Position numbers and translations under genes: made by a program. A model generated the notes under the pieces. That model had not been told where the DNA came from and ran no database searches. It saw nothing but the letters and a program-made list of their open reading frames with translations. 64,000 nucleotides of DNA, from contig NZ_JAKSYO010000203.1 of the NCBI RefSeq assembly GCF_022829635.1, positions 1 to 64,000 of the forward strand, written 5' to 3'. Position 1 is the first letter of the stretch; the number at the start of each line of letters is the position of its first letter. The DNA comes from Methylobacterium sp. E-066 (GTDB lineage: Bacteria; Pseudomonadota; Alphaproteobacteria; Rhizobiales; Beijerinckiaceae). This document shows, in pieces, positions 1-7,319 of this stretch.

Positions 1-3
1 CGC

Positions 4-20
4 TAGAGCGTTTTCGGTTT
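4..20. repeat. IS630 terminal inverted repeat (one end)
   Basis: TAGAGCGTTTTCGGTTT matches 1070-1086 in inverse orientation with no mismatch over 17 bp. The outermost TA is probably the target duplication, leaving a 15-bp true end. Confidence 0.93.
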
Positions 21-178
21 AATCTGGCTCCTATCCTGCGGCTCCTGCGGCGGCGAAGAAGTTGGCGCACTCGTCGGGTGTGACGGTGTCGACGAGGCGC
101 CCGATGGCCGACCACAAACCCTCGACGGTCCGCTCGGCAGCCTTGCGCAGCAGCGCTTTCAGCTTCGAGAAGGCCACC

Positions 179-200
179 TCATCCTGAGCCTGTCGAAGGA
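179..200. repeat. 22-nt REP-like palindromic insertion in transposase
   Basis: TCATCCTGAGCCTGTCGAAG (first 20 of 22 nt on the plus strand) is an imperfect palindrome. Translated from the minus strand it gives the PSTGSG peptide typical of a dispersed REP-like repeat that I recall from alphaproteobacterial genomes. Removing exactly these 22 nt restores NPI-E-VAFSKLK, the normal IS630 third catalytic motif. It is the only copy I noticed in the window. Confidence 0.75.
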
Positions 201-612
201 TCGATGGGGTTGAAGTCGGGGCTGTAGGGCGGGAGGAACAACAGCCTCGCGCCCGCGGCCTCGATGGCGGCTTGCACGGCCAGACCCTTGTGGTTGCCGA
301 GGTTGTCCATGACGACGATGTCACCGGGAACGAACTCGGGCACCAAGACGCGATCGACGTAAGTCTGGAAGGCGTCCCGGTTGATCGGCCCGTCCAGCAC
401 GAACGGGGCGGTGATCCCGGACAGGCGTAGGCCCGCCACGAAGGTCGTGGTCTTCCAATGGCCGTGCGGCACGGACGAGCGCAGCCGCTCGCCGCGCGGT
501 GAACGCCCGCGGGTGCGGGCCATGTTGGTCGCGGTCCAGGTCTCGTCGAGGAATACGAGGCTGGCCGGATCGAGATCGGGCTGACCCTCGAACCACGCCT
601 CGCGCGCAGCCC

Positions 613-993
613 TCACGTCCGGTCGATTCTGCTCGGCGGCGTGTGCTGTCTTTTTTTGTACGTGAGATCGCGCGCGTCGAGGAACGTCCAAAGGGTGCCG
701 AGCCCGACCGTCAGATCGTGCTCGTCCCGAAGCCGGGCGCGCATCTCCTCCAGGGTGATGTCGTCCTTCGCGTCGATCAGGCCGCGCAGGAACGCCTCGT
801 GCGGATCGAGCTTCGAGCGGCGCGCGCGTCCTTGCGGACGGGCCGCCACTGTCCCGGTCGTTGTGAGCGCGGCCATCCAGCGGATCGAAGTGGCGACACC
901 GACCCCAAACCGCGCTGCCGCCTGCCGGCGCGAGGTCGTGGCGGCGGCTTCCACCACCCGCTCGCGCAGATCCTGACTGTAGGGCCGTCCCAT
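613..993 (-). CDS. IS630 transposase upstream frame (HTH part)
   Basis: This 126-aa frame encodes the DNA-binding half of an IS630 transposase. It opens with MGRPYSQDLRERVV, the usual IS630 start, followed by a helix-turn-helix segment (RRQAAARFGVGVATSIRW) and a linker ending near KKRQHT. I chose the ATG at 993 rather than one 60 nt upstream because a strong Shine-Dalgarno (GGAGGAGGAG) precedes it and the protein then starts like its family. The frame ends shortly after an A7 run at 651-657, where a -1 slip would join it to the DDE half. Confidence 0.85.
   Translation of the reverse strand: MGRPYSQDLRERVVEAAATTSRRQAAARFGVGVATSIRWMAALTTTGTVAARPQGRARRSKLDPHEAFLRGLIDAKDDITLEEMRARLRDEHDLTVGLGTLWTFLDARDLTYKKRQHTPPSRIDRT
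651..657 (-). other. Probable -1 programmed frameshift site (A7)
   Basis: On the coding strand the sequence reads TAC AAA AAA AGA in the upstream frame and CAA AAA AAG ACA in the downstream frame. A run of seven A residues is a standard slippery site, and the family's protein sequence continues across it only after a -1 shift. Frameshifting between orfA and orfB is known in many IS630 elements; use of this particular site is inferred. Confidence 0.7.
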
Positions 994-1069
994 CTGTCGC
1001 TCCTCCTCCAGAGCGATCAGTGAATCAGTCCGACAGTCTCGCGTGAACCCCAACGCATCGACTCAGCGC

Positions 1070-1086
1070 AAACCGAAAACGCTCTA
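1070..1086. repeat. IS630 terminal inverted repeat (other end)
   Basis: AAACCGAAAACGCTCTA is the exact reverse complement of 4-20. It lies upstream of the transposase start, so transcription runs inward from this end. Confidence 0.93.
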
Positions 1087-1345
1087 CCTGCGTAAAACTA
1101 TGGATTTTATCTCGTAATATTAATGACATAGGTGTTCGCAGTTTCATGCTGTCCGGCGCGCCAATCTTCTCAATGACTTACTGGGCTTCGCGATGTGGTC
1201 CGAAGATCGCCGCGGAAGCACTGTGGAAGCAGTGCGGCTCGAAACGCCCTTCCCTGACTCTCGGATTCATCAAAGCTCGGGCGGTCGTGCCATGGGCTGA
1301 CCGTGGCATTCTGGCCGCGCAACCAATCGTGAAGGGCTGTCTGAA

Positions 1346-1678
1346 GTGACCGGCTCCCACGCTGAGCCCGACAAGATTGCCGAGGTTGCTCGGCTCGCGA
1401 CGGCGATCGCTGACCGCATCCTCGAGCAGCATTCCGCTGGCGCGACGATTCCGCCGGAGCAGTTCACGATGCTCGTCAGGGCTGCCCGGATGCTTCTGGA
1501 CAACGGCGCGCCCTGGCCAACCTCCGTCGAGCATTTGCTGATGGAGGTCGCCCGGCGCATCGAGCAGGCCGAGGCGGATCCTGGCGTTGCCCCGGCCGCG
1601 TCTGTGGGCGACGATGCAGTAGTCCACCTGACACAGTTCCTCGGTGCCGTTAAGCGACGTGAAAACCCTCTCGACTGA
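1346..1678 (+). CDS. Hypothetical protein, 110 aa
   Basis: I do not recognise this protein. It starts with GTG at 1346 and encodes an Ala/Arg/Glu-rich, probably all-helical soluble protein (for example AEVARLATAIADRILEQ) without signal peptide or membrane segment. Codon use is like the neighbouring chromosome. It is similar in style to the small gene at 47672, which sits after an XRE regulator. The stretch just after its stop could encode a peptide resembling the C-terminus of small XRE regulators, so this may be a decayed regulator/partner pair. The lack of a clear ribosome site keeps confidence moderate. Confidence 0.45.
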   Translation: MTGSHAEPDKIAEVARLATAIADRILEQHSAGATIPPEQFTMLVRAARMLLDNGAPWPTSVEHLLMEVARRIEQAEADPGVAPAASVGDDAVVHLTQFLGAVKRRENPLD

Positions 1679-2022
1679 GCGTGAAGCGGCCCTGGAAGCC
1701 GCCGGCGTCCTCTTCGTCGGAGTGTACAGATGTGTCTTTCCACAACCGTGGTGGGCGCTGGGGCACAATCTGCAGCCGTAGCGAAACCTTCGGATCGTAA
1801 TCACGAGCGTGGAGGCAGGATGCTCCGGCACAGCACCACGCCGCCATAGGCGAAGGCTCAATCCGCCTATGGCGTCTACGCGCCGCTACGTCGCACGACG
1901 TCTTGGAGCGGCATGCGAGAGGTGGTGGCTCAGTTATCCTGCGGGGATGGGCACATGCGGCAGATGGACCGCAAGCGGTCGCGACGCGTCAGGCCACGCT
2001 GCCGGCGCCCTATACCTCTGGC
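1679..2022. other. Intergenic, no convincing gene
   Basis: Several frames are open here only because of high GC. A short piece reading REAALEAAGVLFVG (about 1680-1721) resembles the tail of small XRE regulators but has no body upstream. I see no promoter, hairpin or RNA that I could defend. Confidence 0.4.
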
Positions 2023-2178
2023 ATGAACCGCTTCGCACTCATCGGCATCTTCGCAGCCCTGTTCGCCGGCATCTTGGTGATCGGCGGCACGTGGTCGTAC
2101 ATGACCAGCATCAGTCCGGCCGTCGGGCCGGATACAAGCGCGACGCCCAACCCCACCGCCCAGCGCAAACAACCGTAG
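2023..2178 (+). CDS. Small single-pass membrane protein, 51 aa
   Basis: Starting at ATG 2023 the peptide is MNRFALIGIFAALFAGILVI followed by a short polar tail rich in Pro, Thr and Asn. Residues 4-22 form one hydrophobic helix, so it is probably a membrane-anchored peptide with the tail outside. A longer frame opens at 1903, but its first 40 residues are Arg/Gly/His-rich and look non-coding. No function can be assigned. Confidence 0.5.
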   Translation: MNRFALIGIFAALFAGILVIGGTWSYMTSISPAVGPDTSATPNPTAQRKQP

Positions 2179-2326
2179 CTCGTCCCGTAGGCCCCACGGA
2201 AACCCGCTCCGGCGACTTGGGCGGATGATGGGGCCGGGCAGGTCTCGAAATGCCCATCCCGAAGCGCCCGCGACCAATGATGCACTCGCGCGTTGTGGCA
2301 TCGTCCAGCCTCGACCGGAGCGTCCG

Positions 2327-2638
2327 ATGCTCATCCGATCCGTCCTGCTTCTCGTCGTCTTAACGTCGAGTGCTCAAGCCGCGGCGTTCGACGACGTGAA
2401 GGGATATCTGGCTTCCTGCCTCCAGTTCGAGATGAACGGGGCCGGTCCGCAGCGCGGGGCGACGCCGGCATCCAAAGTCCGCCGCGCGCTAGAGCGGTGC
2501 GGCCCGGAGGTCGATCGCGTCGAGCGGGCAGATGGGCGGCGGCTACGCAGCGATGGCGGAATCAGCCCCTCGACCAAAGAGGTCATCCAGAGCGTCGTCA
2601 GCCGGAGCCGAAGCGGCGTCTCCAACGTCCGATACTGA
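2327..2638 (+). CDS. Secreted hypothetical protein, 103 aa
   Basis: ATG at 2327 follows a GGAG ribosome site 7 nt upstream, which decides the start over a longer frame from 2225. Residues 1-18 (MLIRSVLLLVVLTSSAQA) form a typical Sec signal with an AQA cleavage site. The mature part is about 85 aa with two cysteines (SCLQFEM and LERCGPE), possibly a disulfide, and a basic Ser/Arg-rich end. I know no family for it. It is probably periplasmic. Confidence 0.6.
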   Translation: MLIRSVLLLVVLTSSAQAAAFDDVKGYLASCLQFEMNGAGPQRGATPASKVRRALERCGPEVDRVERADGRRLRSDGGISPSTKEVIQSVVSRSRSGVSNVRY

Positions 2639-2706
2639 GGACCCGATCGTTTCCAGGGTAACCAGAGACCGGGACTTCGCCATCGAACACTTGGCGTCCC
2701 GGCCGC

Positions 2707-2964
2707 TCATTTCCGCGGCCGCGTTTCCGCCCGCGCCTTGTCGAAGGCCTCGTGCCCATTGTCGCCCTCAGCAGGCGTGTCCTTGCCGCCATGCTCGGCC
2801 GTCGGCTTCACCTCATCGTTTCGCGGTGCGCCGATGTCGCCGGGCTCGGACGCTCCGAGCGAGCGTGGCCCCTGTGAGGTCCCGCGGACCGGCAGGTCCT
2901 CATAACCACGCTCGCCCGGCGGTGTCTCGGCTGGGTCGGTCTCGGGGCGTTTCGAGTCGATCAT
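2707..2964 (-). CDS. Hydrophilic hypothetical protein, 85 aa
   Basis: This protein has almost no hydrophobic residues and is rich in Glu, Asp, Lys, Pro and Gly (for example DIGAPRNDEVKPTAEHGG), so it is predicted to be disordered. It contains neither Cys nor a signal peptide. It lies 51 nt downstream of a similarly acidic, Pro-rich small gene on the same strand (3016-3165), and the two may form a unit. Composition resembles small stress or hydrophilin-like proteins, but that is only a resemblance. Confidence 0.45.
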   Translation of the reverse strand: MIDSKRPETDPAETPPGERGYEDLPVRGTSQGPRSLGASEPGDIGAPRNDEVKPTAEHGGKDTPAEGDNGHEAFDKARAETRPRK

Positions 2965-3015
2965 GATCGCGGCGCTCTCTGTGTCGGCCGTCGGACAGCG
3001 GATGGGCGACCTGGA

Positions 3016-3165
3016 TCAGGTCGGCTGCACCGCGGTGTCCTCCACCTCGGGATCATCCTCTTCCGGCACGGTCGGCTTTGGCGGCTCGATCTCGTCGAGG
3101 CGGGACGGATCCTCGATCAACGCGCCTGGATCCTCGCCCGGCATCGGGGTGTCAGCCTGAGTCAT
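3016..3165 (-). CDS. Acidic 49-aa protein (very small gene)
   Basis: Translation gives MTQADTPMPGEDPGALIEDP and continues with a Pro/Glu/Asp-rich tail to VEDTAVQPT. A GGAGG ribosome site sits 8 nt before the ATG, and there is an in-frame stop at 3016. The peptide has many acidic and very few basic residues and no hydrophobic core, so it is probably disordered. It is easily missed because of its length. It lies just upstream of another hydrophilic gene on the same strand. Function unknown. Confidence 0.5.
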   Translation of the reverse strand: MTQADTPMPGEDPGALIEDPSRLDEIEPPKPTVPEEDDPEVEDTAVQPT

Positions 3166-3326
3166 GGTGCGCGCCTCCGTTCTTGAAGCGCTACGCTCCG
3201 TGAGCCCAGGCGTTCCCTTCTGGTGCCGCCGCGTGGGTGAACACCACCGAATGGCACTTATCGGGTCGCCTCCTCCGGCGCCGGCCGTTTCCGCGGCGGT
3301 GGAAGCCCCTCAGCCCCTCGCTGCTG

Positions 3327-4430
3327 TCACCGGGCCTGCCGCCACTTCAAATAGGCCTGGTAGATCTCTTCCTTTCCAGCCTGCCGGTTGGTCTGCGCCT
3401 GGAAGAAGCGATCGAGATCCGGTTGAGAGGCAATGTCCTGCTCGTGGTGGCGATCCAACCACTCCTGGGCGGGGCGGAAGCGCGTCCAGCCGGCGACCGA
3501 CGCCGCGAGGTTGACCTCGCGCCATTTCGGATGCCGCTGCGGGGCCAGGAACTTGTCGAACTGGCCGAAGAACGCGTCGACGAAGCGGACGAGCTTCTCG
3601 TAGCGCGGCGATCCCCGCGGACTGTTGTAGACCCCGAGGACCGTGCCGACGGCCACGGTCTCGACCGCATCGCCGCTGACGAATTTCGGATAATCCGCCT
3701 GCGTCAGGGTGGCCGGGACGTAGGCCTCGTTCATCGTGTCCGGATAGGGTGCCTTGACGAAGTGGAAGCGGTCCCCCGGATCGAAGCCCGCGATGAACGC
3801 CACGGGCTTGGCCGCCACGGAGACGACGGCCTGGATCTCGCCCTTGCGCAGCATCTCGAGCGCGGTCGGCTGGTCGACATTGACCGCCTCCACACCGATA
3901 CCGAGCTCGCGGAACATGGCGCGGCCGCTGTAATCCGTGCCGCTGCCCTTGACGTCGAAGCTGACCCGCTTGCCGGCGAGATCGCCGATGGTCTGGATCG
4001 CGTTCGGCGCGATGATGTGCAACTCGTCATCGAACAGCTTGGCGATGAACTGGATGTGCCGCTCGATGGTCTTGAGGCGCTTGTCCTGCCGCAGCTGCTC
4101 CAGCGTGTCGGTGCGGACGAAGCCGAGATCGATGCCCTTCAGGAAGCGGATGTCGTAGGCGTTCTCGCCGGCACCCTTGCCGAGGATCGGCAGGATCCGC
4201 AGCTTGTCGCCATCATCCAGCACGAAGGCGAGGTCGGCGCCGATCCGGAAATAGGTCCCGCCGGGGGTTCCCGTCACCACCGTGACGGTGTTGGCGTTCA
4301 TGCGCTCGCCGAGGGCAGCCTCCGTCATGGAATCGGGATGCGCCGAGGCCGACTCCGTGGCTCGCGCGGCGGGCCCTGCCACCAGGGCTGCGAGCCCGAA
4401 GAGAGCGGCAAATCTGGCAAGCCTCGGCAT
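3327..4430 (-). CDS. TAXI-family TRAP transporter solute-binding protein
   Basis: A periplasmic binding protein of the TAXI type, which delivers solutes to TRAP transporters. A signal peptide occupies about residues 1-24 (LFGLAALVAGPAARA). The TAXI start follows at about 48: TVVTGTPGGTYFRIGADLA, with the Gly-rich ligand loop usual for the family. The length of 367 aa is a little over the norm, with a C-terminal extension rich in charged residues. No TRAP membrane genes are near, so it is an orphan that either pairs with a distant permease or senses its ligand. It follows the secreted protein at 4476-5540 by 45 nt and is probably in its operon. Confidence 0.85.
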   Translation of the reverse strand: MPRLARFAALFGLAALVAGPAARATESASAHPDSMTEAALGERMNANTVTVVTGTPGGTYFRIGADLAFVLDDGDKLRILPILGKGAGENAYDIRFLKGIDLGFVRTDTLEQLRQDKRLKTIERHIQFIAKLFDDELHIIAPNAIQTIGDLAGKRVSFDVKGSGTDYSGRAMFRELGIGVEAVNVDQPTALEMLRKGEIQAVVSVAAKPVAFIAGFDPGDRFHFVKAPYPDTMNEAYVPATLTQADYPKFVSGDAVETVAVGTVLGVYNSPRGSPRYEKLVRFVDAFFGQFDKFLAPQRHPKWREVNLAASVAGWTRFRPAQEWLDRHHEQDIASQPDLDRFFQAQTNRQAGKEEIYQAYLKWRQAR

Positions 4431-4475
4431 GAATACGTCCCTTGCTGATCTGTCAGCCGTCCGTGATTGGGGGCC

Positions 4476-5540
4476 TCAGCGACCCGTGGCGGCGAGCCGC
4501 CGCTCCTCCGTCCGGTCCTGGCGCGCGGCCTTCGCGTACAGGCTCTGGGCCAGGTCCTGATCCGACCGCAGGCCGCGGACTTTCCAGGTCCGCAGCATCG
4601 CCGGGTCCCAGGTCTGCGCCAGCAGGAAGGTTGCGTTCGGCGCGTCGCGCGCCTGGGCGCGCTCCAGCAGAAGTCGCGCACCACTGATATCGCCGAGCCG
4701 GATCAGGCCCTTGGCGCGCTCGACCAGCGGGTCGGCCGCCGCCGGTGGACGCGTGGGCGTCGCGGGCCGTGGAAGGCTCGTAGCCTGAGCCCCGGCATTG
4801 GGTTTTTTGTCGGCGGTGGTGGGAGGCGCTGGGCGGTCGCTCGCCGCGATGCTTTCGCGAGGGGCGACAGGCGCCGCCGTCGGCACGGGGACATCGGAGG
4901 CCAGCACGTCAGGGCTGGCACTGGCGGCCAAGGTCCGGGACGGCGGACTCGTCTCGCGGATCTGCGCGGCAGGCTGCCCGACGGTGCCGGGCTCGTCGCC
5001 GCCAGCCGCCACGTCGCGGTCTAAGCGATCCGGCGTGAAATTGACGTTGAGGCGGCTCGACGTGACATCGATGTGCCCCCCGGATTCCGGAGTCCAGATC
5101 GCCGCAACGGAGAGCGCGAAGCTGCTCTCGCGCGCATCGTTCTGCAGGATCTGGATCCCCGACAGATCCCAGGTGCTGACGTCGACATCGTTGTTGTCGC
5201 TGGTCGACGAAAACGTGTTGGTGGCGTCGCTGATCGTGACGCCCCGGGGGAGCCCGAGCAGCCTGATCGCCTCGATATAGACGTTCCGCACACGGACAAG
5301 CTTGATGTCCAGAGGCAGGGCGACGCCGATCTTTCCGGAGGCGTCATGGGTTGTGATCAGCAAATCCGATGATCTGCCTGGCGCCGAATCCGCAACGGTT
5401 CGGCCGATGGGCGTATCGGACTCGGAGCGATGACGATGATCCACGCTCTGTGCCGGCACCGGTCGGGACAGCGAGACCGTCAGACCGAGCGCTAGCGCAA
5501 TCGACGTGCGTCCGCCCCATTTCCGGCAAGGCATTTCCAT
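4476..5540 (-). CDS. Secreted hypothetical protein with Pro/Ala linker
   Basis: The 354-aa protein starts at ATG 5540, chosen because GGAG lies 8 nt upstream; a GTG three codons earlier also fits. A signal peptide is visible (IALALGLTVSLSRPVPAQS). An N-terminal beta-rich region (about 55-190, with GVTISDATNTFSST and WDLSGIQILQ) is followed by a disordered Pro/Ala linker (about 195-285) and a helical C-terminus resembling a single TPR/Sel1 unit (VERAKGLIRLGDISGARLLL). I recall proteins of this shape, uncharacterised, in Methylobacterium and Bradyrhizobium. It is first in an operon with the TAXI binding protein, so the two may form an envelope sensing pair. Confidence 0.65.
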   Translation of the reverse strand: MEMPCRKWGGRTSIALALGLTVSLSRPVPAQSVDHRHRSESDTPIGRTVADSAPGRSSDLLITTHDASGKIGVALPLDIKLVRVRNVYIEAIRLLGLPRGVTISDATNTFSSTSDNNDVDVSTWDLSGIQILQNDARESSFALSVAAIWTPESGGHIDVTSSRLNVNFTPDRLDRDVAAGGDEPGTVGQPAAQIRETSPPSRTLAASASPDVLASDVPVPTAAPVAPRESIAASDRPAPPTTADKKPNAGAQATSLPRPATPTRPPAAADPLVERAKGLIRLGDISGARLLLERAQARDAPNATFLLAQTWDPAMLRTWKVRGLRSDQDLAQSLYAKAARQDRTEERRLAATGR

Positions 5541-5856
5541 CGGATGCACTCCATGCCAGGCACTGTACTGCTAAACTTTTCACCGAATATAATATCTCCA
5601 ATTCCGCGTCAATGAAGATGGATTATCGTCGGCTGCACTCCGCTAGACGATGGCGACGAACATAGTCGTCTTGGAAGCAGCACTCGGCGGAGAGTTTTGC
5701 GTGACCGCCGGGATCCCGTGCGGTGGGACCGGCGACGGGGCCCGTGCCATCGTTGCCGATCTGTGGCCGCGCTCCGCTCGCCGGAAGCATTGAGGGCCGC
5801 GATCCTGCCCGCGTCGCCGCGAAGCTGCCTTCGAGGAGGGCACTCTGCAAAGGCGT
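5541..5856. other. Intergenic, likely promoter of 4476-5540
   Basis: About 316 bp with an AT-rich patch around 5565-5635 (AATATAATATCTCC and similar) upstream of the minus-strand secreted protein gene. It probably holds that promoter. No gene or stable hairpin is recognised. Confidence 0.4.
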
Positions 5857-6132
5857 TTACGTCCGTGGCACGTTCCGTCCGCCGTTGCCGTGTCCGTTCC
5901 CGGTGCCGAAATTTCCGTTGCCGTTCGTCTGATTGCCGTTGCCGTTGTTCGAGCCGACGTTGCCGTTGCCGTTGCCGTTGCCCGCTCCGATCGGCGAAAT
6001 CAGCGTCTGCGGCCCATCTGATGCCGGCTGGGCAAGGGCGGGGATGCCGCCGGGCGCGGCCTGAGCCGCGATGGGCCCGAGCAGGCTCCACGCGAGAAGA
6101 GCAAGGATTCGATGCACGGCGCTCGGCTCCAT
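5857..6132 (-). CDS. Gly-Asn repeat secreted protein 1 (91 aa)
   Basis: A Sec signal (RILALLAWSLLGPIAAQA) is followed by about 25 ordinary residues and then a low-complexity Gly-Asn tail (GAGNGNGNGNVGSNNGNGNQ and onward) ending in GGRNVPRT. ATG 6132 was chosen because it places the signal at the N-terminus; the frame runs open to 6228. It is the shortest of three tandem genes of this type on the same strand and is last in order. GN-type repeats recall curlin and mycobacterial MPTR pentapeptide repeats, which fold as beta structure, but no family is certain. Probably exported surface or periplasmic material. Confidence 0.7.
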   Translation of the reverse strand: MEPSAVHRILALLAWSLLGPIAAQAAPGGIPALAQPASDGPQTLISPIGAGNGNGNGNVGSNNGNGNQTNGNGNFGTGNGHGNGGRNVPRT

Positions 6133-6224
6133 CTGGGTCGTCGCCCTACGGGAACAGGTCTCCGTCTCGGGCCTCGATGCAGGTTCCGCCGCCGAAGCGG
6201 TGTCCCCTTCGGCGGCGCGTGCTC

Positions 6225-6725
6225 TCAACGGCGGAAGAACGACGGTAGCGACATGTTTCCGTTGAGGTTTCCGTTCCCGCCACCGACGTTGCCGTTGCCG
6301 TTGCTGCTGCCGCCGTTGAGGTTTCCGTTGCCGGCGCCGACATTGCCGTTGCCGTTGTGGGACCCGGAATTGTAGTTGCCGTTATAGGCGCCGACATTGC
6401 CGCTGCCGTTGCTCGCACCGGTGTTCCCGATGCCGTTGAATGCGCCGGCGTTGCCCGTCCCACCGTTGAAGGCACCCACGTTGTTCGAGCCGGAATTGAA
6501 GGCGCCCATATTGCCGTTCACGATGGGCGTACCGCTGCCGTTGCCGTTGCCGGTGCCATTTCCGGATCCGATGTTCCAACTGCCGTTGTTGTTGCCGTTC
6601 AGGGATCCGAGGTTGCCGTTGCCGTTGCCCACACCGTTCCCGATAGAGAAGATCTGAGCCTGCACCGGAACCGTGGTCGCGCCGACGAGCCCGAGGAGGG
6701 CCACGATGCGGAGTCGAGACTTCAT
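6225..6725 (-). CDS. Gly-Asn repeat secreted protein 2 (166 aa)
   Basis: The start at ATG 6725 has AGGAG 8 nt upstream. The signal peptide (IVALLGLVGATTVPVQAQ) is followed almost wholly by repeats. First come Asn residues spaced by five (MGAFNSGSNNVGAFNGGTGN), then a 4+5 alternation giving a nine-residue unit such as NGNGNVGAG / NGNLNGGSS. Regular Asn and Gly spacing like this resembles the pentapeptide repeats of mycobacterial PPE-MPTR proteins and suggests a stacked beta-solenoid. The protein ends in a basic SFFRR. There is no Cys. Neighbouring genes upstream and downstream have the same design. Confidence 0.75.
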   Translation of the reverse strand: MKSRLRIVALLGLVGATTVPVQAQIFSIGNGVGNGNGNLGSLNGNNNGSWNIGSGNGTGNGNGSGTPIVNGNMGAFNSGSNNVGAFNGGTGNAGAFNGIGNTGASNGSGNVGAYNGNYNSGSHNGNGNVGAGNGNLNGGSSNGNGNVGGGNGNLNGNMSLPSFFRR

Positions 6726-6857
6726 CGCGTTGCTCCTTGTTCCGCGCCGGGGCATCTCCGGCCTGCCTCCGCCGACGGCCGTCCCGGACTGGACGGCGGT
6801 CACCTCATGCGTCTCAGGGCGTGCGACTCGGCGGTCGCACGCCTGTTCGCGGCCCGC

Positions 6858-7319
6858 TCAGCGGATCGTCAGGAAGCGAGGGCCGTTGTTGCTGCCGTTG
6901 CCGTTGCCGTTGGCGAGACCGGCATTGGCGTTGCCGTTCAGGTTGCCGTTGCCGACGGTGAAGCGGCCGTAATTGAAATTGCCGTTGGCATTGCCGTTCA
7001 GGCTGCCGGAGTTGAGGTTGCCGTTGGCATTGCCGTTGCCGCTGGCGCCGAACAGGTTGACGTTGCCGTTCAGGTTGCCGTTGCCGGAGCCGGAATTGCC
7101 GTTGCCGTTCAGGTTGCCGTTCAGGCTCCCGAAGTTGAAGTTGCCGTTGCCGTTGCCGTTCAAGGCGCCGGAATTGGCGTTGCCGTTGGCATTGCCGTTG
7201 CCCGAGCCGATGTTGCCGTTACCATTGCCGTTTCCGTTGCCCAGCGCCTGAGCCGACGCCATCGAAGGCATGCCGGCGAGGGCGAGAGCGGCGACGGCCG
7301 AGATCAGGATTGTCCTCAT
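6858..7319 (-). CDS. Gly-Asn repeat secreted protein 3 (153 aa)
   Basis: ATG 7319 follows a strong GGAGG. The signal peptide (ISAVAALALAGMPSMASAQA) is followed by a nearly pure Gly-Asn domain in which Asn occurs every second residue (GNGNGNGNGNIGSGNGNANG). Phe, Leu and Tyr are interspersed, as in GNGNFNFGSLNGN and GNFNYGRF, and the end is GPRFLTIR. The coding DNA is built from GGC AAC codons, so it is a hexanucleotide repeat that could gain or lose units without a frameshift. As first gene of the three it probably carries the promoter, divergent from the kinase gene at 7717. Confidence 0.75.
   Translation of the reverse strand: MRTILISAVAALALAGMPSMASAQALGNGNGNGNGNIGSGNGNANGNANSGALNGNGNGNFNFGSLNGNLNGNGNSGSGNGNLNGNVNLFGASGNGNANGNLNSGSLNGNANGNFNYGRFTVGNGNLNGNANAGLANGNGNGSNNGPRFLTIR

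Larger units (their letters stand above)
31..658 (-). pseudogene. IS630 transposase DDE half, frame broken
   Basis: Downstream frame of the transposase. Visible parts are the first catalytic Asp region (VFLDETWTATNM), the second (VVMDNLGNHKG), and the third-motif lead-in PPYSPDFNPI, where a Glu should follow. At that codon a 22-nt insertion (179-200) changes the sequence to DPSTGSG and a stop. The true C-terminus continues in another frame from about 178 to the stop at 31 (VAFSKLKALLRKAAERT). The catalytic core is therefore split, and no full DDE protein can be made without a second frameshift. Confidence 0.88.
4..1086 (-). mobile_element. IS630-family insertion sequence (inactivated)
   Basis: The element is bounded by perfect 17-bp inverted ends, TAGAGCGTTTTCGGTTT at 4-20 and its exact reverse complement at 1070-1086. 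Each end carries a TA on its outer side, which fits the TA target duplication known for IS630/Tc1-mariner elements. Inside lie two overlapping reading frames on the minus strand, as in IS630 members that make transposase by frameshift. The downstream frame is broken by a 22-nt insertion, so this copy should not transpose by itself, although its ends could still be mobilised by an intact relative. Confidence 0.93.

Noticed and set aside
1680..1721. Peptide REAALEAAGVLFVG resembling the tail of small XRE regulators
   Set aside because: Too short, with no HTH upstream in any frame; recorded only as a possible relic.
1178..1861. 227-codon minus-strand frame overlapping the 110-aa gene
   Set aside because: Arg/Ser/His-rich composition and no domain; looks like a GC shadow.
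5857..7319. CRISPR-like appearance of the repeats
   Set aside because: Repeats are coding, 6 nt based and in frame with signal-peptide proteins; there are no unique spacers.
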